From Collinsella sp. AF33-16 (GTDB lineage Bacteria; Actinomycetota; Coriobacteriia; Coriobacteriales; Coriobacteriaceae), in assembly GCF_003475325.1 (NCBI RefSeq), contig NZ_QRQC01000032.1:1-16787 (forward strand): DNA of 16,787 nucleotides, in the 5' to 3' direction. This document shows positions 14,400 through 16,787 of this stretch, piece after piece. Position numbers and translations under genes: made by a program. Every line of letters begins with the position of its first letter. The stretch's first letter is position 1. The notes beneath the pieces were generated by a model. That model saw only the letters and a list, made by a program, of their open reading frames with translations, had not been told where the DNA came from and ran no database searches.

Positions 14400-14692
14400 G
14401 GTTTATATTCTCTTTATCGCTCATTTTATTCATTTTGAAAATACCTAAGCGGCGAACGGTCGATTTTACCCGCTCAGCGTAAAGAAGCCCAGTTCAGGCA
14501 TATCTACGCCATTTACGTGCAACTTTATTTAAATAGAGCAGGGATTAGACCAGATTATGCAAACTATATCTTTGCTAAACACAAAACGGACAGCGCAATA
14601 TCTTACTCGCACTATACGCGATTCTATACATTAATTTGACGAGTATGCACCCCTGCAAAAACATGGGGCTTTTCATCCAACATAAGGGATAG
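14400..14692. other. AT-rich non-coding gap
   Basis: This stretch is clearly more AT-rich than the rest of the window and has no credible gene. It should hold the arcC promoter at its left end. It also contains a palindrome, tatttaaata (14526-14535), and a weak stem cccc/gggg around 14650-14667 followed by cttttc. The base composition suggests transferred or decayed DNA. Confidence 0.5.
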
Positions 14693-14911
14693 CCGATCGC
14701 GCTTCACCCCGCGGCAAGCGACTGCGAGTTCGCAGTATGGAACTTTACCGTCGGCTTCTGCATGAACGCTGCCGACGCCCTTTCGCTCCTGCGCGCCCAA
14801 GCAGCCGAGAACGCTAACGGCGCCACTGCCAACCTGGCCACCCTCAACAACGGCGCCGCCAGCCTTTTCGCAAAGTACCGTGCTGGCTCGCTGGCTTTGA
14901 GGCCTAAGTGA
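14693..14911 (+). pseudogene. Relic of an unidentified protein-coding gene
   Basis: An open frame of 72 codons runs from a TAG at 14690 to TGA at 14909. Third codon positions are overwhelmingly G or C, unlike the AT-rich flanks, which suggests it once coded in this frame. The first ATG is internal (14762), has no ribosome binding site and would give 49 residues rich in Ala, Asn and Leu. The family is not recognised. It may be the tail of a lost gene or part of a dispersed repeat. The opposite strand is also open for 81 codons but has poorer codon structure. Confidence 0.4.
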
Positions 14912-14917
14912 GCTTTG

Positions 14918-15003
14918 CTATTTGCCAATTTTTGTATGATTTGGGTCAAATCTATTTGTCAATTTTTGTATGATTAGGGGCAAATCTATTTGCCAATTTT
15001 TGT
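14918..15003 (+). repeat. 34-bp tandem repeat in front of the AAA/DUF4143 gene
   Basis: Two full 34-bp units (14918-14951 and 14952-14985) and an 18-base third unit (14986-15003) begin ctatttgycaatttttgt. Units 1 and 2 contain TATGAT. At the junction of units 2 and 3, ggcaaat and atttgcc form a perfect 7-bp inverted repeat around ct (14979-14994). The ribosome binding site of the next gene starts six bases later. Position and symmetry suggest operator sites, possibly autoregulatory. Confidence 0.75.
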
Positions 15004-15018
15004 CAATGAGGTGTTTTA

Positions 15019-16380
15019 ATGCTACGCCGCAAGGTCACTGATAGGCTTTTGAGCTGGAAGAATAACTCCCATAAGGCCCTGCTTGTTACCGGTGCGCGTC
15101 AGATTGGCAAGAGCTATGCGATTCGCGCGTTTGGAAAGAGCAACTACGCTTCGTATTATGAGGTCAATCTGCTACTTGATGCCGAGGCAAGAGACGTACT
15201 TGTTGGCGCTAAGAACTCCATTGACTTCATCAACCGTGTGGCCCTTCTTGCGGATGCACCGCTTGTTGAAGGAGACACGCTTATCTTCGTCGATGAGATT
15301 CAGGAGTATCCGCAGATCGTTACACTTATGAAGGCGCTGGTCGAGGACGGACGCTTTAGCTATGTCTTCTCGGGGTCTATGCTTGGGACTGAGTTTAAGG
15401 GGATCTCTTCTTTTCCGGTAGGGTATGTCGAGCACATTGTTATGCGGCCGATGGATTTTGAAGAGTTTTGTTGGGCAAACAGCGTCAGCGAAAATGTGCT
15501 TGCAGATATTCGCAGCCGCCTTGTCGAGAGACGTCCCGTCGAAAACTATATTCATGAGGCGATGCTCAAAAACTTTAGAGCCTATATCGTTTGCGGCGGC
15601 ATGCCGGAGGTCGTTCAGAACTATATCGATTCGGGCTATTCGCTCGTGAGAACGCGTGAGCTTCAAATTCAGCTAGTCGATCAGTACAAAAGCGATATCT
15701 CTAAATATGCATCGACTCGAGCGTTTAACGTTCGCTCCATTTTCGAGCAAATTCCCGTTCAGCTTGAGGCGGAGTCCCATCGCTTTATCGTCTCGTCTCT
15801 AGGCGAGGGAGCTCGTCTTCAAAAATACGAGCAGGATTTCCTATGGCTGGTGAACGCAGGCGTTGGATTGATGGTCCCCCAGGTGACGGAGGCACGAAGC
15901 CCTCTCAAGAGGACGGAGAAAACGACGGCCTTTAAACTATACGAGTCCGATACAGGTATGCTCGCATCGCGGTATCCCGGCAGCACGGCACGCGCCGTCT
16001 ACCTTGACATGAAAACCCCCAACCTCGGCGGCCTCTATGAGAACGTGGTCGCACAGGAACTCGTTGCCCTCGGAGCAGATACGTGGTACTACCAAACGCG
16101 TGAGGTCGGTGAAGTCGACTTTGTAATCGAAGGTGCCCGCGGGCATGTTGTCCCAATCGAAGTCAAATCGGGCAAGAAAGTTCGAGCACATGCAGCCCTC
16201 GACCGTTTGATGAGTGTGGGCGAGTACAAAATTCCCGAGGCCGTTGTGCTGAGCCACGAAAACCTTTGCAAAGAGGGCAAGATCCTTTACGTTCCAATCT
16301 ATATGACATTCTGTCTCGATGAGTTTATGGAAAAGGACGACCCCAACAACGATTTCTCGTTTGCACCCATATCTCTCTAG
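15019..16380 (+). CDS. AAA ATPase with C-terminal DUF4143 domain
   Basis: A 453-residue protein. The N-terminal AAA_14-type ATPase has Walker A G25-A-R-Q-I-G-K31-S, Walker B L88-I-F-V-D92-E93-I-Q and a sensor-like S118-G-S. The C-terminal DUF4143 domain contains L339-Y-E-N, G364-E-V-D367-F-V-I-E and P379-I-E381-V-K383, a pattern like a PD-(D/E)xK nuclease core. The cellular role of this widespread family is not established. It is cytoplasmic, with no membrane segment. ATG at 15019 follows GAGGTG by five bases. Codon use is less GC-biased than the metabolic genes, and it is bordered by a relic, tandem repeats and a likely IS end, so it was probably acquired by transfer. Confidence 0.85.
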   Translation: MLRRKVTDRLLSWKNNSHKALLVTGARQIGKSYAIRAFGKSNYASYYEVNLLLDAEARDVLVGAKNSIDFINRVALLADAPLVEGDTLIFVDEIQEYPQIVTLMKALVEDGRFSYVFSGSMLGTEFKGISSFPVGYVEHIVMRPMDFEEFCWANSVSENVLADIRSRLVERRPVENYIHEAMLKNFRAYIVCGGMPEVVQNYIDSGYSLVRTRELQIQLVDQYKSDISKYASTRAFNVRSIFEQIPVQLEAESHRFIVSSLGEGARLQKYEQDFLWLVNAGVGLMVPQVTEARSPLKRTEKTTAFKLYESDTGMLASRYPGSTARAVYLDMKTPNLGGLYENVVAQELVALGADTWYYQTREVGEVDFVIEGARGHVVPIEVKSGKKVRAHAALDRLMSVGEYKIPEAVVLSHENLCKEGKILYVPIYMTFCLDEFMEKDDPNNDFSFAPISL

Positions 16381-16409
16381 GTCATCTGAGTCCGCAAGCC
16401 AGCCCCCAC

Positions 16410-16620
16410 GCCCAAAGTACTGCGCCTTTCGCGCCAAAGGCGCGAAACAGCAAGGGGATAGAAGGCAGCGACAACCAACTCCCCCACTATGCCCAAAGTG
16501 CTGCGATGTTTCGCGCAAAGCGCGAAACAGCACTGGGGCAGCAGAAGGCCACAATCAGCTAGCCCTCCATGCCCAAAGTGGCGCGTGGTTTCGCGGCCAC
16601 GCCGCGAAACAGCGACCGGG
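16410..16620. repeat. Three-unit hairpin array with 80-bp period
   Basis: Units start with gcccaaagt at 16410, 16491 and 16571. Each carries a hairpin: tttcgcgcc/ggcgcgaaa (16427-16447), gtttcgcgc/gcgcgaaac (16508-16528) and gtttcgcggc/gccgcgaaac (16588-16610). Unit 2 has a further outer stem, agtgctg/cagcact. Between units 1 and 3 a C-G pair is replaced by G-C, keeping the stem. The bases between hairpins are also similar in units 1 and 2. The family is not recognised. A structured RNA or a dispersed hairpin element is possible. Confidence 0.7.
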
Positions 16621-16744
16621 ACAAGGCACCCCCACAGCCACATCCTTCATTCAGCCCCACAATCCGAGGACGTAGTCGTAGCAGGATCTGAGGGCTGACC
16701 TTCGCGGACACTCCGCAGGACGAAAGAACCCCCGCCGCACGTAG
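16621..16744. other. Non-coding stretch between hairpin array and IS-like end
   Basis: No gene is supported here. A short hairpin, gcgga/tccgc with loop cac (16704-16716), is the only local structure noted. Confidence 0.4.
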
Positions 16745-16787
16745 TGTGAACTGCCTCCCATTTCTTGGACACAAGAAATGGGAGGCT
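16745..16787. mobile_element. Probable left end of an IS3-family (IS150-like) element, cut by the window
   Basis: The sequence starts TGTGAACTGCCTCCC and contains TTGGAC. A perfect 14-bp inverted repeat (16753-16766 and 16773-16786, loop ggacac) follows. IS150-group elements begin with TG, carry a TTGGAC motif in the terminal repeat, and have a complementary stretch right after it that forms a protective hairpin ahead of orfA. No transposase is visible because the window ends here. A plain terminator hairpin is the main alternative. Confidence 0.5.

Noticed and set aside
14704..14949. 81-codon minus-strand frame over the relic
   Set aside because: Third-position GC bias favours the plus reading, and its start lies inside the 34-bp tandem repeats.
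14918..15003. 34-bp tandem units as a CRISPR array
   Set aside because: Units are directly adjacent with no spacers, and no cas genes are present.
16410..16620. 80-bp units as a CRISPR array
   Set aside because: The sequences between the hairpins are themselves similar in two of the units, so they are not unique spacers, and no cas genes are nearby.

Overview
The window looks like chromosomal DNA of a high-GC Gram-positive gut-type actinobacterium, most likely a Coriobacteriia member such as Collinsella. This rests on style (GC-rich third codon positions, GAAAGGA/AAGGAGG ribosome binding sites, paired LytTR regulators, intergenic hairpin repeats), not on a database match. No rRNA, tRNA or CRISPR array was seen.

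Bases 230-11817 are a single-direction (minus) array. Read in transcription order: an APC-type amino-acid permease and a metal-dependent amidohydrolase, both with strongly optimised codons; a terminator; a LytS-like sensor kinase, a LytTR response regulator and a zinc-dependent phospholipase C-like protein; a UMF1-type MFS transporter; a terminator; a family-2-like glycosyltransferase whose stop overlaps the start of a second LytS-like kinase, followed by a second LytTR regulator; a terminator; and a small YfcE/MJ0936-type phosphodiesterase with its own terminator. The two kinase/regulator pairs are clear paralogues 5 kb apart. Each sits next to a gene that could act on the cell envelope.

Bases 11818-12173 are non-coding, with several hairpins, three of them followed by T-runs on the plus strand. 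Then comes a plus-strand gene for a single-pass membrane C39-like cysteine peptidase with a long polar N-terminal tail. A three-unit REP-like inverted repeat overlaps its stop codon. Next is carbamate kinase (arcC, minus).

From about 14.4 kb to the right edge the DNA looks like an accessory region: an AT-rich gap, a 72-codon gene relic, a 34-bp tandem repeat directly in front of an AAA ATPase/DUF4143 gene, then three hairpin units with an 80-bp period whose stem shows a compensatory change, and finally a sequence that resembles the left end of an IS3-family (IS150-like) element cut by the window edge.

The most unusual items are the 80-bp hairpin array, the 34-bp operator-like repeats before the DUF4143 ATPase, the REP-like palindrome, and the translationally coupled glycosyltransferase-kinase-regulator operon.
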